The notes beneath the pieces are model-generated. The model was not told the origin of the DNA and ran no database searches. It was given only the letters and a program-made list of their open reading frames with translations. A DNA stretch of 64,000 nucleotides from CBDCFV01 sp965216425 (GTDB lineage Bacteria > Chloroflexota > Dehalococcoidia > Lucifugimonadales > UBA3495). Location: positions 1,178,001-1,242,000 of the forward strand of contig CBDCFV010000006.1 in NCBI GenBank assembly GCA_965216425.1. The letters are read 5' to 3'. The translations under genes were made by a program, and so were the position numbers. Of this stretch, positions 25,978-34,560 are shown piece after piece (position 1 is the first letter of the stretch; each line of letters starts with the position of its first letter).

Positions 25978-27117
25978 GTGACGCACCCCATCCGGCTGAA
26001 AAGCCTCAAGTTTCATACCGTTTCAGTTACGGAACGCACTGACTGGACCTTCGCAGAAGTGTCCGACGGGCAGGTCGCGTACCTTGTTGAAGTCACCGCC
26101 GGCGGCGTCACTAAACAAGTCGTGGACCACTTGGCGCAGATGGTGTCCAAGCTGCGAGAGCACAGCATTGACGATGAGTCGGAGATTGCGGGCCTGCTGG
26201 GCATTGCCCCGGCCAGGTTGCAAAATGACCACTCTCTGGCGGTAGCCGTTAGTTCTCTGCGTACCTCTATCGTCGGGTTGCAGGCCCACCACAATCGCCA
26301 AGGCCTTACCAAGTTTCTTGGCGGCGAGCCGAGGGACAGTGTGCCCCTTTACGCCAACATAAACCGGTCCCTGTTGGGCGCGCGCCGAACTCCGGCCGAT
26401 TTTGCCGCAGCGGCGGAGCGCGCCGCAAAAGAAGGCTTCAGCATCATCAAGTGCGCGCCGTTCGACGACATAGCCCACGGCCAAGCTACGGGTGCAATAC
26501 TGGAGGCCGCTGCTATAGGTGTCGCCAGGGTGGAGGCGGTCAGGGCTGCAATAGGGCCCGGCGTGGATATTTTTGTGGACTGCCATAGCTGTTTCGATGA
26601 AGAGAGCTCGGTGTTAATCGCCGACAAACTTGCAGAGTCCAGCATAGCTTGGTTCGAGGAGCCTATCCCGCCGGCTACCGGCCTTCCAGAACTGGTTCGT
26701 GTGGCCACAAGAATATCCCAGCCGATGGCCGGAGGCGAGGACGGCTATGGGGAAGAGTTCTTCACAGACTTGCTTGAGAGTGGCACGTTGCGGATTCTCA
26801 TGCCCGACATCAAGTATTGTGGTGGCGTTGCCGAGGCGTGCCGTGCAAGCCGCGCGGTGATACAAGCAGGTGGCAGCGCGTCCCTTCATTGCCCGTCGGG
26901 ACCGGTGTCCCAGCTTGCCAGCGCCAGCGTTACGGCAGCCGTGGCCGGCTCGATGCCCTTGGAGCATGCCGTCTACGAAGCCACGTGGCGGGCGGAAGTT
27001 CTATCGCCACTGGAACGGATCGAAAACGGTCGCTTCTGGTTTCCAGAGAGAGGAGATAGCGGAGCGGAGCTGAATATGGACTTAGTCCGGGCCAAGGGCA
27101 GGTCGTGGACGCCTTAA
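25978..27117 (+). CDS. Enolase-superfamily protein (mandelate racemase/muconate lactonizing type)
   Basis: A 379-residue protein with the enolase-superfamily capping and barrel domains. Metal ligands can be placed at VDCHSCFDEE (Asp), WFEEPIPP (Glu) and GGEDGYGEEF (Glu/Asp). A possible acid/base lysine is in SIIKCAPFDD, though the usual KxK pair is KCA here, and the barrel-end histidine is in SLHCPSGPVSQLAS after MPDIKYCGGV. This arrangement is nearest to mandelate-racemase-group dehydratases of acid sugars. The start is GTG with GGGAGG upstream. Many divergent paralogues of this superfamily are known in SAR202-type Chloroflexota, which is why it helps the taxonomic guess. Confidence 0.85.
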   Translation: MTHPIRLKSLKFHTVSVTERTDWTFAEVSDGQVAYLVEVTAGGVTKQVVDHLAQMVSKLREHSIDDESEIAGLLGIAPARLQNDHSLAVAVSSLRTSIVGLQAHHNRQGLTKFLGGEPRDSVPLYANINRSLLGARRTPADFAAAAERAAKEGFSIIKCAPFDDIAHGQATGAILEAAAIGVARVEAVRAAIGPGVDIFVDCHSCFDEESSVLIADKLAESSIAWFEEPIPPATGLPELVRVATRISQPMAGGEDGYGEEFFTDLLESGTLRILMPDIKYCGGVAEACRASRAVIQAGGSASLHCPSGPVSQLASASVTAAVAGSMPLEHAVYEATWRAEVLSPLERIENGRFWFPERGDSGAELNMDLVRAKGRSWTP

Positions 27118-27146
27118 AGGTCCATACGGCCGGGAGAGCCGGGATG

Positions 27147-27902
27147 TTATACGAGTCCGGCGTTGCTCAAGAAGGCGTTCAACATATCCCGCATTTGCGC
27201 TTCGTGAGTAGGAGCGAAGCGGGAGAACTCGCTAAAATTTCTCTCAGCTTCCTCCGCAGCGTCGAAGTTGTCTCCCATCAGTTCGTAGTCCCCGCGTAGC
27301 TCCCGGTCCCACACCTTGAACTCTTCCAGTGTCAGTTGGGGTTCGAACTGGAAGGCGTAGGAGTTGCCGTAGCGGAAGGCCATGTCGATGCGACGGTAGC
27401 AGCCATCCCTCAGCAGCATATACCCTTCGGCCAGCTTTGCAGCGCCCGGTGGGATGGTGAAGCAGTCGCCGTGCAGTGTCGGGACCAGTGGGACGGTCAA
27501 CTTGCTGAAGACGCGGTCGGCATGACCTTCGGCGGTGACTGAAATTTTCCGGAGTCCGAACTGGAATCCGCCCGTAGGCTCCACTGCGCCGCCCAAGGCG
27601 GTGGCCATCATCTGCGCTCCCAAGCAAATGCCGAACACAGGCCTCTGCTCCGCAATGGCCGCCCGCAGGTATGCCCGCTCTTGGTGCAGAGCCGGGTAGT
27701 CGTCGTTGGCCGACATTGGGCCGCCCAACACCAGTACCAGGGAAACGTCGTGAAGGTCAGGTGCGGAAAATTGATCGTAGGAGGGAGCGCCCTCGAAGAT
27801 GTTAACAAGTCCCAGGGAGAACCCGTGGGACTCCAACACGGCCGTGAAATTCCCTGCCAGCGTCTCCGGGGCCGCGTGTTGAATTATCAGCGCCAGTTTC
27901 AT
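27147..27902 (-). CDS. Class I glutamine-amidotransferase-like protein with altered catalytic triad
   Basis: A 251-residue protein of the GMP-synthase-like class I glutamine amidotransferase family (COG0518 type). The nucleophile motif GICLGAQMMATALGG is intact. The second motif, usually QFHxE and carrying the catalytic His and Glu, reads AFQFEPQLTLEEF, so both residues appear to be replaced. Either the enzyme works with other residues or it has lost glutaminase function. The start at 27902 lies seven bases after the stop of the dehydrogenase beta subunit, so it is probably the last gene of the methylamine-type operon. Its role there is unknown. Confidence 0.8.
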   Translation of the reverse strand: MKLALIIQHAAPETLAGNFTAVLESHGFSLGLVNIFEGAPSYDQFSAPDLHDVSLVLVLGGPMSANDDYPALHQERAYLRAAIAEQRPVFGICLGAQMMATALGGAVEPTGGFQFGLRKISVTAEGHADRVFSKLTVPLVPTLHGDCFTIPPGAAKLAEGYMLLRDGCYRRIDMAFRYGNSYAFQFEPQLTLEEFKVWDRELRGDYELMGDNFDAAEEAERNFSEFSRFAPTHEAQMRDMLNAFLSNAGLV

Positions 27903-27909
27903 CGCGCCG

Positions 27910-29127
27910 CTAGTGCACCGCCGCTGCAGGAGCGGCGGCCCGCTCATTGACCAAGCGGCCTTCTCTGAACCTGGAAAGGGCGAAGGGCTTGATACGGTCA
28001 GGCGTCTCTCCCGTGGCTATCAACTCGGCGATGCGGCTTCCCGCCGCCGGGGCCGCCTTGAACCCCCAGCTTCCCCAGCCACAACTGACGATGAACCCGC
28101 CAATGTCATCGACCGGACCCATGATAGGAGCGTAGTCCGGGCTAATGTCGCACAACCCCGCCCACTGCCTCAGCACCTTGACGTTCTTCAGGCAGGGGAA
28201 CAACTCCAGGGTATGCTTGGCGAGTTCTTCCATGGGCAACAGGGCCGATTGCTGGCTGTAGGTGGGATAGGGATCAACCCCTCCGCCTATCACCACTTCT
28301 CCCCGGTCGGTCTGGTATACGTAGGCGTGGAGATTGGCCGACGAGATAGTCCTGTCGATGAAGGGCTTCAAAGGCTCGGTCACCATTGCCTGCAGTGGGT
28401 GGGTACTCAGGGGAAGTTCCATCCCTACCATCCGGGCAATTGTCGAACTCCAACCGGCCGTCGCGCTCAACACCGTGTCCGCGCCAACGAAACCTCGGCT
28501 TGTTTCTACGCCCCTCACGTGGCCGTTGGTCACGTCGATGCCGGTGACCTCGGTGAAAGGGTGAAGTTCCACTCCCTTCCGGCTTGCGCCGCGGCCGAAT
28601 CCCCAGACAACCGCGTCGTGGCGGATAACGCCGCAAGGGGGATGATACAGGGCCGCCAGCACCGGAAAGGGTTTCCCCTGCCGCAGGTCCATGGCGGGGA
28701 CGAGCCTCTTTATCTCCGCCGGACCGACCATCCGGCTGTCCACGCCCATGATGCGGTTGAACTCCGTGCGCATTCTGAGCCCATAAACGGCGGAGTCGGT
28801 ATGTCCCAAGTCCAACCGCCCCATCTGGTTGAAGAGAAGGTTGAAGTTCAACTCCTTTGAGAGGTTCTCATACAACTTGACGCTCTCGTCGAAGAAAGGA
28901 ATACCCTCGGGCGTCAGGTAGTTGGAGCGGATAATGGCGGTGGTCCTGGCGCTTGCGCCGCCGCCAAGGTATCCCTTATCCAGCACGGCAACCGACGTGA
29001 TGCCGCGTTTGGCCAAGTAGTAAGCGGTGGAAAGCCCGTGCACGCCTCCCCCGATAATGACCACTTGGTAGTGGTCCCGAAGTGGGCGTTTGTCCCACAT
29101 GCGGTCTTTCTTGAATAGCTGAAACAC
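27910..29127 (-). CDS. mgdA: N-methylglutamate dehydrogenase subunit A / sarcosine-oxidase-type beta subunit
   Basis: A 405-residue flavoprotein of the heterotetrameric sarcosine oxidase beta (SoxB) family. The N-terminal Rossmann motif is VVIIGGGVHGLSTAYYLAKRG. GVIRHDAVVWGFGRGA contains the histidine that binds FMN covalently in SoxB. The end has DYAPIMGPVDDIGGFIVSCGWGSWGFKAAPAAG. The subunit carries the amine-oxidising site. The start is a GTG preceded by GGAG. It is the last of four Sox-like subunits in the order D-A-G-B. Because mgsABC and gmaS lie immediately upstream in the same operon, N-methylglutamate is a better substrate guess than sarcosine, though the sequence alone does not settle it. 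Confidence 0.85.
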   Translation of the reverse strand: MFQLFKKDRMWDKRPLRDHYQVVIIGGGVHGLSTAYYLAKRGITSVAVLDKGYLGGGASARTTAIIRSNYLTPEGIPFFDESVKLYENLSKELNFNLLFNQMGRLDLGHTDSAVYGLRMRTEFNRIMGVDSRMVGPAEIKRLVPAMDLRQGKPFPVLAALYHPPCGVIRHDAVVWGFGRGASRKGVELHPFTEVTGIDVTNGHVRGVETSRGFVGADTVLSATAGWSSTIARMVGMELPLSTHPLQAMVTEPLKPFIDRTISSANLHAYVYQTDRGEVVIGGGVDPYPTYSQQSALLPMEELAKHTLELFPCLKNVKVLRQWAGLCDISPDYAPIMGPVDDIGGFIVSCGWGSWGFKAAPAAGSRIAELIATGETPDRIKPFALSRFREGRLVNERAAAPAAAVH

Positions 29128-29143
29128 GTCAATCTCCGGAGAG

Positions 29144-29857
29144 TTATACCGCAGAGAGCGCGGAGAACGCGTCCATCCCTACAGGGGCGGCATCGTACAC
29201 CATGGCGGCTTCTAGCAGGGTCTCCCACATGTACTCGCCAAAGTCACGACTGAAGAACAGTTGGTAGCTGGGCAGGTTACCCAAGTCGGCGCGCACCAGC
29301 GTGGCGTGAATTTCGGCTGCCTGGGTCTGGGCGCAACTGCCATCCGGGAAAGCCCGCGGAGAGCAGTTGAATTCCGTTATGCCAGTCAGGACGCGGGCGG
29401 CGGCAGGCCCTGTGATTTGGGCTCCGGCCAACACCGGGGTGAGATCGAAAATATGAGCGCATCCTACGGCCGCAGCCTCAAGCGCAGCAGACATAGGCCC
29501 GGCTTGGTTGGGTGCGGCCAATACCAAGAAGTCGTCGTCGGCCAAGCGCGCAAGCGATACTTGGAAGGACTGGTTAACGGCGGTGATCGTCACTTGAGAC
29601 ACCGCGCCAAGCTCAGGCAACTGCCCGTCGGAACACCCCTCGCTCATGAAAGCCGCGGCGTGTTCGCCCTGAATGTTCAGTTTCGTCATTGGGCTGATGT
29701 CCAACAGGCCCGCGTCGGACCGTAGCCGCCGCAACTCCTCCTCCACCGTCCCAAATCTCGCGGGCATTTGCCAGCCGTCCCGCTCCTCCATGACGGCACC
29801 CATGTCGACATGCTGGTGGTGCATGGCCGACAGCCTGACAGGCCTCCATTCAGCCAT
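29144..29857 (-). CDS. mgdD: N-methylglutamate dehydrogenase subunit D / sarcosine-oxidase-type gamma subunit
   Basis: A 237-residue SoxG-like protein with a GcvT-type fold: LLDISPMTKLNIQGEHAAAFM in the centre and a GEYMWETLLEAAMVYDAAPVG end. In the heterotetramer this subunit packs against the folate-binding part of the alpha subunit. Its start is three bases after the alpha stop (TAG-GCG-ATG), which implies translational coupling. The family is divergent, so placement relies on both the GcvT-like motifs and its position between the alpha and beta genes. Confidence 0.8.
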   Translation of the reverse strand: MAEWRPVRLSAMHHQHVDMGAVMEERDGWQMPARFGTVEEELRRLRSDAGLLDISPMTKLNIQGEHAAAFMSEGCSDGQLPELGAVSQVTITAVNQSFQVSLARLADDDFLVLAAPNQAGPMSAALEAAAVGCAHIFDLTPVLAGAQITGPAAARVLTGITEFNCSPRAFPDGSCAQTQAAEIHATLVRADLGNLPSYQLFFSRDFGEYMWETLLEAAMVYDAAPVGMDAFSALSAV

Positions 29858-29860
29858 CGC

Positions 29861-32785
29861 CTATTGCCTCAACCGTGCGCCATCGGGGTCGTAGAAAGGC
29901 TGCATGGTCACCGACGCCGGCATGGGCTTGCCGTCGATGATGATGTGAATCTCCGCGCCATCCTGGGCCAACTCAACCGGCACCCAAGCCAACCCGAATC
30001 CCTTGCCCATGGTCGGGCTGAAACGGGCACTGGTGACCCGGCCGATGGGCTTGGCGCCAGTCACCACCGGCACTCCTTCCTCAGGTGTCTTACCGTCGAG
30101 CATGACAAACCCTACCAGCTTGTTGCTCATGCCCTGCTCGGCGATACGACTCAACCCAGGCCTTCCGATGAAGTCCTCTTTGTCGAACCGCACCACCCAC
30201 TCCATGTCGCTCTCCAGCGGGTTGGACATGGCATCGGTATCTTGTCCAACGATGATGTGCTTCTTTTCCAAACGGAGGATACGCTGCGCTTCCAAGCCGA
30301 ATGGTGCGATACCGAACTCCCTTCCGGCGTCCATCAGCGCGTCCCACATGTACTCACCGTACTCTACCGGGAAGTGCAACTCCCAACCTGTTTCGCCGAC
30401 AAATCCGATTCGCAGCAATATTGACGGCACTCCGGCTACGGTGGCCCGTGATGACCTCATGTATCGCGACGACGGCCCTGACAGGTCAAGGTCAGTCAGT
30501 TTGCTCAACGCCGCCCGAGCTTGGGGCCCGGCTACATTTACCGCGCCGTAACCGGCGGTGACGTTTACCACATGGGCGCACATGCCGCTACCGGCGGACC
30601 ACCACTTGAGCCACTCCTCCATAACATCCACGTTGCCGGTGGTAGTAGTTATGAAGTAGTGGGCCTCGGCCAGCCGCGTCACCGTGCCGTCGTCCATGAT
30701 CGCGCCATTGTCGGAGCACATCAGGCCGTAGCGAATGCGGCCTATCCGTAGGTCGCTGAACCTGTGGGTATAGACCCGATCCAACAGCGCCCCGGCGTCT
30801 TTGCCCTTCACGTCCAGCTTGCCCAAGGTGCTTACGTCGATAATGCCTACGCGCTCGCGCACCGCCCGGCACTCTTCCTGCGGGTCACCGTAGTTGTGGG
30901 GGCGCTGCCACACCCCCAACTCCACGATAGGCGCTCCCAACTCCCGGTGCTTCCGGTCCATGGGAGTCCGCTTCAGCGGCATGTGGGACGGACCGGCCAA
31001 CGCCGCGAGGGGCACCGGCTGGTGGGGCGGGCGCGCAGTGGTCACGCCCGTGTCCTGAACGCTTACACCGGTATGTTGAGAGATAATGTTGACCAGGGCC
31101 TTGAGGCACATTTTCCCTTGGCATGGGCCCATGGTCACAGTGCTGTACCGCTTCAAGGTCTGGATGTCCTCGAAGCCTTCCCCAATCCCGTCCACTATGT
31201 CTTTCGCGGTTACGTCCTCGCAAAAGCACACGAATTGGGAACTCTCCCGGCCCATGGGGGTCAATTGAGGGATGTTGTGGACGGCGTTCCGGCCTTCTTC
31301 TTCCGCTAGAGCCAAGTCTCGTTGCAGCTTTTCTTTCCTGCTGTTTCCTGCGCCCCGCAAAGCCCCGGAGGCTTGATTCCCCGCAAGAGCGCCTTGCAAC
31401 AGTGAAATAGCCAAGCCTCGGTGGCCCGTGACTCCGCCCGCTACGTGAATGCCCTCCGCCAATTGGTCCGGTACTGACTCTTTGAGAGCTTCGTCGTAGC
31501 TGAATTGGCAGCCGGCTTGGTGGAGGAGCGGGTCGGCAGGACGGAATCCGCCGCTCATACAAAGCAGGTCGCACGCCAACCGGCGCTGGGCGCCGGATGG
31601 CCTTCCGTTGACCAGAGGCGACACTACCGCCGCGTTCACCCGGGACTTCCCTTCCGCCTTGACTACGGCATGGCCTGTTAAAAGTTCGACGTTGCTCGCC
31701 CTGAGTGAGTCGACAATGTCCAAGCCCGGCGTATGACTTGGCCTGAAGTCGACTACCGCTGCAACTCTCACTCCGGCGTCCAACAGGTCTTTGGCAGCGT
31801 AATAGCCTTGATCGTCGCTGGTCGCAACCACCGCAATCGTTCCAGGGCGGACGCCATACAGCGACAGCAGCCGCTGGGCCCCGGTCGCCAGCATCACTCC
31901 TGGAAGGTCGTTTTGCTCGAAGATAAGGGGGACTTCGTAAGACCCGGTGGCGATAACAACCTGGGCCGCCCGGAGCTTAACGAGCCGATTTCCCTGAAGG
32001 ATTGCCAGAAGCCGGTCATGGTACAGACCGAAAGCGTTGCCTCCTGACAGCACTTCTATGTTCTCCGCCGCCGCGATTCTTTGGGCTAGTTGCCGCCCGA
32101 TTTCGACGCCGGACCCATTTTCAAACCCGGCTACATCGGAGTATTGGCGCTGGTCGTAACGCAAGCCCCCGCCCAAAGACGGCTGGTCGTCGACCAGGAC
32201 CACACTGGCTCCCTGCTCACCAGCGGCCAGAGCGGCGGACATTCCCGCAGGGCCACCACCGATGACCGCCACGTCGGCGTGGAGGTTCTGATGATGGTAG
32301 TAGGTGTCGGGTCTGGCGTCGATGTCTATTTTGCCCAGCCCGGCAACGCGGCGAATAATCTTCTGGGAGAACCGCCAGAGCCACTTGGGGCGGTGCAAGG
32401 CCTTGTAGTAGAAGCCCACCGGCATCAGCCAGTGGAAGTAGTCAAGAATCGAGAGAAAGTCACGCTGGAGAGACGGCCACGCGTTTTGATGGGAGACCTT
32501 CATCCCCGGGCGCACCTGCTCGGTGCAAGCGCGGACATTAGGAACGTCGTCCACCGTGATCAGGCAGTTGGGGCATCGGCCAGCTACGCAAAGAAGTCCT
32601 CGCGGACGGTGGTATTTGAATCCCCGGGTGAATACGCTGACGCCGGCGGCGCTCAAGGCCGACGCCACGGTGTCCCCCTCGTAGGCATTGACCGTTCGCC
32701 CGTCAAACTCAAACCTGACCGGGGTTGAACGGTCTATCGCCTCTCCTGGGCGAGGGTCTAGCCTGGATTGTTCGTTAGTCGCCAG
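29861..32785 (-). CDS. mgdC: N-methylglutamate dehydrogenase subunit C / sarcosine-oxidase-type alpha subunit, CTG start
   Basis: A 974-residue alpha subunit. An N-terminal ferredoxin-like part holds FKYHRPRGLLCVAGRCPNC and NVRACTEQV, giving a C-x4-C-x2-C...C set. A FAD/NAD domain follows (VAVIGGGPAGMSAALAAGEQ), then VCFCEDVTAKD...GPCQGKMC, a BFD-like cysteine set, and a C-terminal GcvT-like folate domain (LLDRVYTHRFSDL to the end). The first GTG at 32668 would cut off the conserved start. The frame extends to a CTG at 32785 with AGAGG seven bases upstream, giving an amino end that reads ...EAIDRSTPVRFEFDGR, as in the family. No ATG, GTG or TTG lies between the preceding stop and the conserved region. 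The cysteines suggest electron transfer through [2Fe-2S] centres. Confidence 0.85.
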   Translation of the reverse strand: MATNEQSRLDPRPGEAIDRSTPVRFEFDGRTVNAYEGDTVASALSAAGVSVFTRGFKYHRPRGLLCVAGRCPNCLITVDDVPNVRACTEQVRPGMKVSHQNAWPSLQRDFLSILDYFHWLMPVGFYYKALHRPKWLWRFSQKIIRRVAGLGKIDIDARPDTYYHHQNLHADVAVIGGGPAGMSAALAAGEQGASVVLVDDQPSLGGGLRYDQRQYSDVAGFENGSGVEIGRQLAQRIAAAENIEVLSGGNAFGLYHDRLLAILQGNRLVKLRAAQVVIATGSYEVPLIFEQNDLPGVMLATGAQRLLSLYGVRPGTIAVVATSDDQGYYAAKDLLDAGVRVAAVVDFRPSHTPGLDIVDSLRASNVELLTGHAVVKAEGKSRVNAAVVSPLVNGRPSGAQRRLACDLLCMSGGFRPADPLLHQAGCQFSYDEALKESVPDQLAEGIHVAGGVTGHRGLAISLLQGALAGNQASGALRGAGNSRKEKLQRDLALAEEEGRNAVHNIPQLTPMGRESSQFVCFCEDVTAKDIVDGIGEGFEDIQTLKRYSTVTMGPCQGKMCLKALVNIISQHTGVSVQDTGVTTARPPHQPVPLAALAGPSHMPLKRTPMDRKHRELGAPIVELGVWQRPHNYGDPQEECRAVRERVGIIDVSTLGKLDVKGKDAGALLDRVYTHRFSDLRIGRIRYGLMCSDNGAIMDDGTVTRLAEAHYFITTTTGNVDVMEEWLKWWSAGSGMCAHVVNVTAGYGAVNVAGPQARAALSKLTDLDLSGPSSRYMRSSRATVAGVPSILLRIGFVGETGWELHFPVEYGEYMWDALMDAGREFGIAPFGLEAQRILRLEKKHIIVGQDTDAMSNPLESDMEWVVRFDKEDFIGRPGLSRIAEQGMSNKLVGFVMLDGKTPEEGVPVVTGAKPIGRVTSARFSPTMGKGFGLAWVPVELAQDGAEIHIIIDGKPMPASVTMQPFYDPDGARLRQ

Positions 32786-32835
32786 TGTTCAGCCTCTTGA
32801 TACTCTTCGAATGGAAGACCAGGGAACCTTTTGTC

Positions 32836-33084
32836 TTATACTTGGCGCGTTTGTTCTATCCGGTTGGTAGTTGTATCCCGGTCAACGAGGAACCACTTTC
32901 GGCAACCGTACCGGTGGTTCCACCACTCTTGCTGTACACCAGCGGGGTTGGGCCGGAAGTAAAAATATCTGGTCCAAGCCTCGTTGCCCGCGTCGGGCCC
33001 CGGACGTGGGGTGACCGCGCCGCCGAACCGGAATTCATGGACAGTTCTTTCGCCACAGGTGGGGCAGTTAAGGAGAAAAGACAT
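32836..33084 (-). CDS. mgdB: N-methylglutamate dehydrogenase subunit B / sarcosine-oxidase-type delta subunit
   Basis: An 82-residue SoxD-like protein. It has a zinc-binding start (LNCPTCGERTVHEFRFGG), an aromatic centre with WTRYFYFRPNPAGVQQEWW, and the final HRYGCRKWFLVDRDTTTNRI, which together match the delta subunit almost motif for motif. The three or four cysteine/histidine ligands for the structural zinc are present. It lies between gmaS and the alpha subunit, 50 bases before the CTG start. Confidence 0.9.
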   Translation of the reverse strand: MSFLLNCPTCGERTVHEFRFGGAVTPRPGPDAGNEAWTRYFYFRPNPAGVQQEWWNHRYGCRKWFLVDRDTTTNRIEQTRQV

Positions 33085-33168
33085 TCAGGCCTTCATCCGT
33101 CGCCACATCGTAATGTACACCAATGTCGTGGCATGAGATGAGTATTGTGTTTTGATATCGCTTATGCG

Positions 33169-34527
33169 TTAAAACAGCGTCAAGTACCGGTCGATTTCCC
33201 ATTGGGTGACTTGCCGGTGGTACTCCCGCCACTCTGCCTGCTTGAGGTCAACGAACTCGTCGTAGATGACACCCAGGGATTCACGGACTACGTCGTCCCG
33301 GCGCAGTTCGTCCAAGGCTTCGGCCAGCGACTGGGGCAGCAATCGGATGCCCCGACGGCGTATTTCGTCCAACCCAAGGTCGTAAAGGTTTGCCCGGAAT
33401 GGTTCCCCCGGGTCCAGCTTACGGCGGACCCCATCCAGCCCAGCCTCCAGGTAAGCGGCAAAAGCCAAGTAAGGATTGCAGGCCGCCGAGATGGTACGGT
33501 CTTCCAAGTGACCCGGGCCGGCGGTACGAACCATCTGGGTGCGGTTGTTGTCCCCGTAGGATATGAATGCCGGCGTCCAAAGAAATCCCGACATGGAAGA
33601 CGTGAGGCCGGCCCCCACTTGCAGCCGTTTGTAGCAGTTGACCGTGGGGGACATCACGCAGCACAACGCCGGGGCGTGGGCGAATATGCCGCCGATGAAG
33701 TTGTACGCCATCTCTGACAGGCCCAGGCCTCGGGGGTCTTCCTCATCCAAGAAAAGGTTTTCGCCGGTGGATGCATCGGCCAAATGGTAGTGGATGTGGC
33801 CGCCGCTGCCGGTCTGGTTGGTGAAGGGCTTGGCCATGTGAGTGGCGACTGCCCCGTGCTTCTTGGCGTACTGGCTGGTCATCATCTTGAAGAAGGTGTA
33901 CCGATCGGCAGTGGTGAGGGCATCGGAATACACAAAGTTGATCTCGAACTGGCCGTTGGCGTCCTCGTGGTCAGACTGGTAAGTGTCCCACCCCAACCGG
34001 TTCATGGCGCCCATCATGTCCTGGAGGTAGTCCACCACATTGGCCAGTCCCTTGAAGTCGTAGGCGGGCTTGGCAAGGGTATCAATATCGCTGGGGTCCC
34101 AGACTGAAATGGAGCCGTCCTCTTGCCGAGTGACCAGGAAGTGCTCCGGTTCGATACCCACGTTGAAGGTATACCCGGCCTGTTGCGCTTGCACTAACGT
34201 GTTCTTCAGGTGTTGCCTGGGGCAGAACATGTAGGGTTCATCGTCCACGTACAAGTCCGACGCGAACCGGGCCAACCCGTCCATCCAAGGGACGGGCGTG
34301 TAGGTGTCCAAGTCAATCCTGGCCAGCATGTCGTGGGAGTGGGGCCCCTGCCCCAAGCCGGGCAGCGCCGCACCGGCGAATCCCGCCCCTACGTCGACGA
34401 TGTCGTCGAAGTGGCCTGCGGGGACCATCTTTACCTTGGCAGACCCGTTGATGTCCACGAACTGGGCCAGCAGGTATTGGATGTTGTCATCCAGCATTCT
34501 CTGCTGGACATCATCTCGGGCGGTCAT
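33169..34527 (-). CDS. gmaS: Gamma-glutamylmethylamide synthetase / GlnT-type glutamine synthetase
   Basis: A 452-residue glutamine-synthetase-superfamily enzyme. The metal and substrate motifs are NVGIEPEHFLV, DANGQFEINFVYSDALTTADR, the GSGGHIHYHL loop, and NPYLAFAAYLEAGLDGVRRK. These resemble the GlnT (type III-like) branch that also contains gamma-glutamylmethylamide synthetase, which joins glutamate and methylamine using ATP. Context decides the call: mgsABC lies directly upstream and the dehydrogenase subunits directly downstream. If that reading is wrong, it is a GlnT glutamine synthetase for ammonium assimilation. It is 33 bases after mgsC. Confidence 0.8.
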   Translation of the reverse strand: MTARDDVQQRMLDDNIQYLLAQFVDINGSAKVKMVPAGHFDDIVDVGAGFAGAALPGLGQGPHSHDMLARIDLDTYTPVPWMDGLARFASDLYVDDEPYMFCPRQHLKNTLVQAQQAGYTFNVGIEPEHFLVTRQEDGSISVWDPSDIDTLAKPAYDFKGLANVVDYLQDMMGAMNRLGWDTYQSDHEDANGQFEINFVYSDALTTADRYTFFKMMTSQYAKKHGAVATHMAKPFTNQTGSGGHIHYHLADASTGENLFLDEEDPRGLGLSEMAYNFIGGIFAHAPALCCVMSPTVNCYKRLQVGAGLTSSMSGFLWTPAFISYGDNNRTQMVRTAGPGHLEDRTISAACNPYLAFAAYLEAGLDGVRRKLDPGEPFRANLYDLGLDEIRRRGIRLLPQSLAEALDELRRDDVVRESLGVIYDEFVDLKQAEWREYHRQVTQWEIDRYLTLF

Positions 34528-34560
34528 GCAGGACTCCTTGAAAGCTGTCGATAAAGGCGT

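Noticed and set aside
32668..32670. GTG 32668 as the start of the dehydrogenase alpha subunit
   Set aside because: It would remove conserved family residues just upstream (IDRSTPVRFEFDG) and has no ribosome site at the right distance, while CTG 32785 has both.
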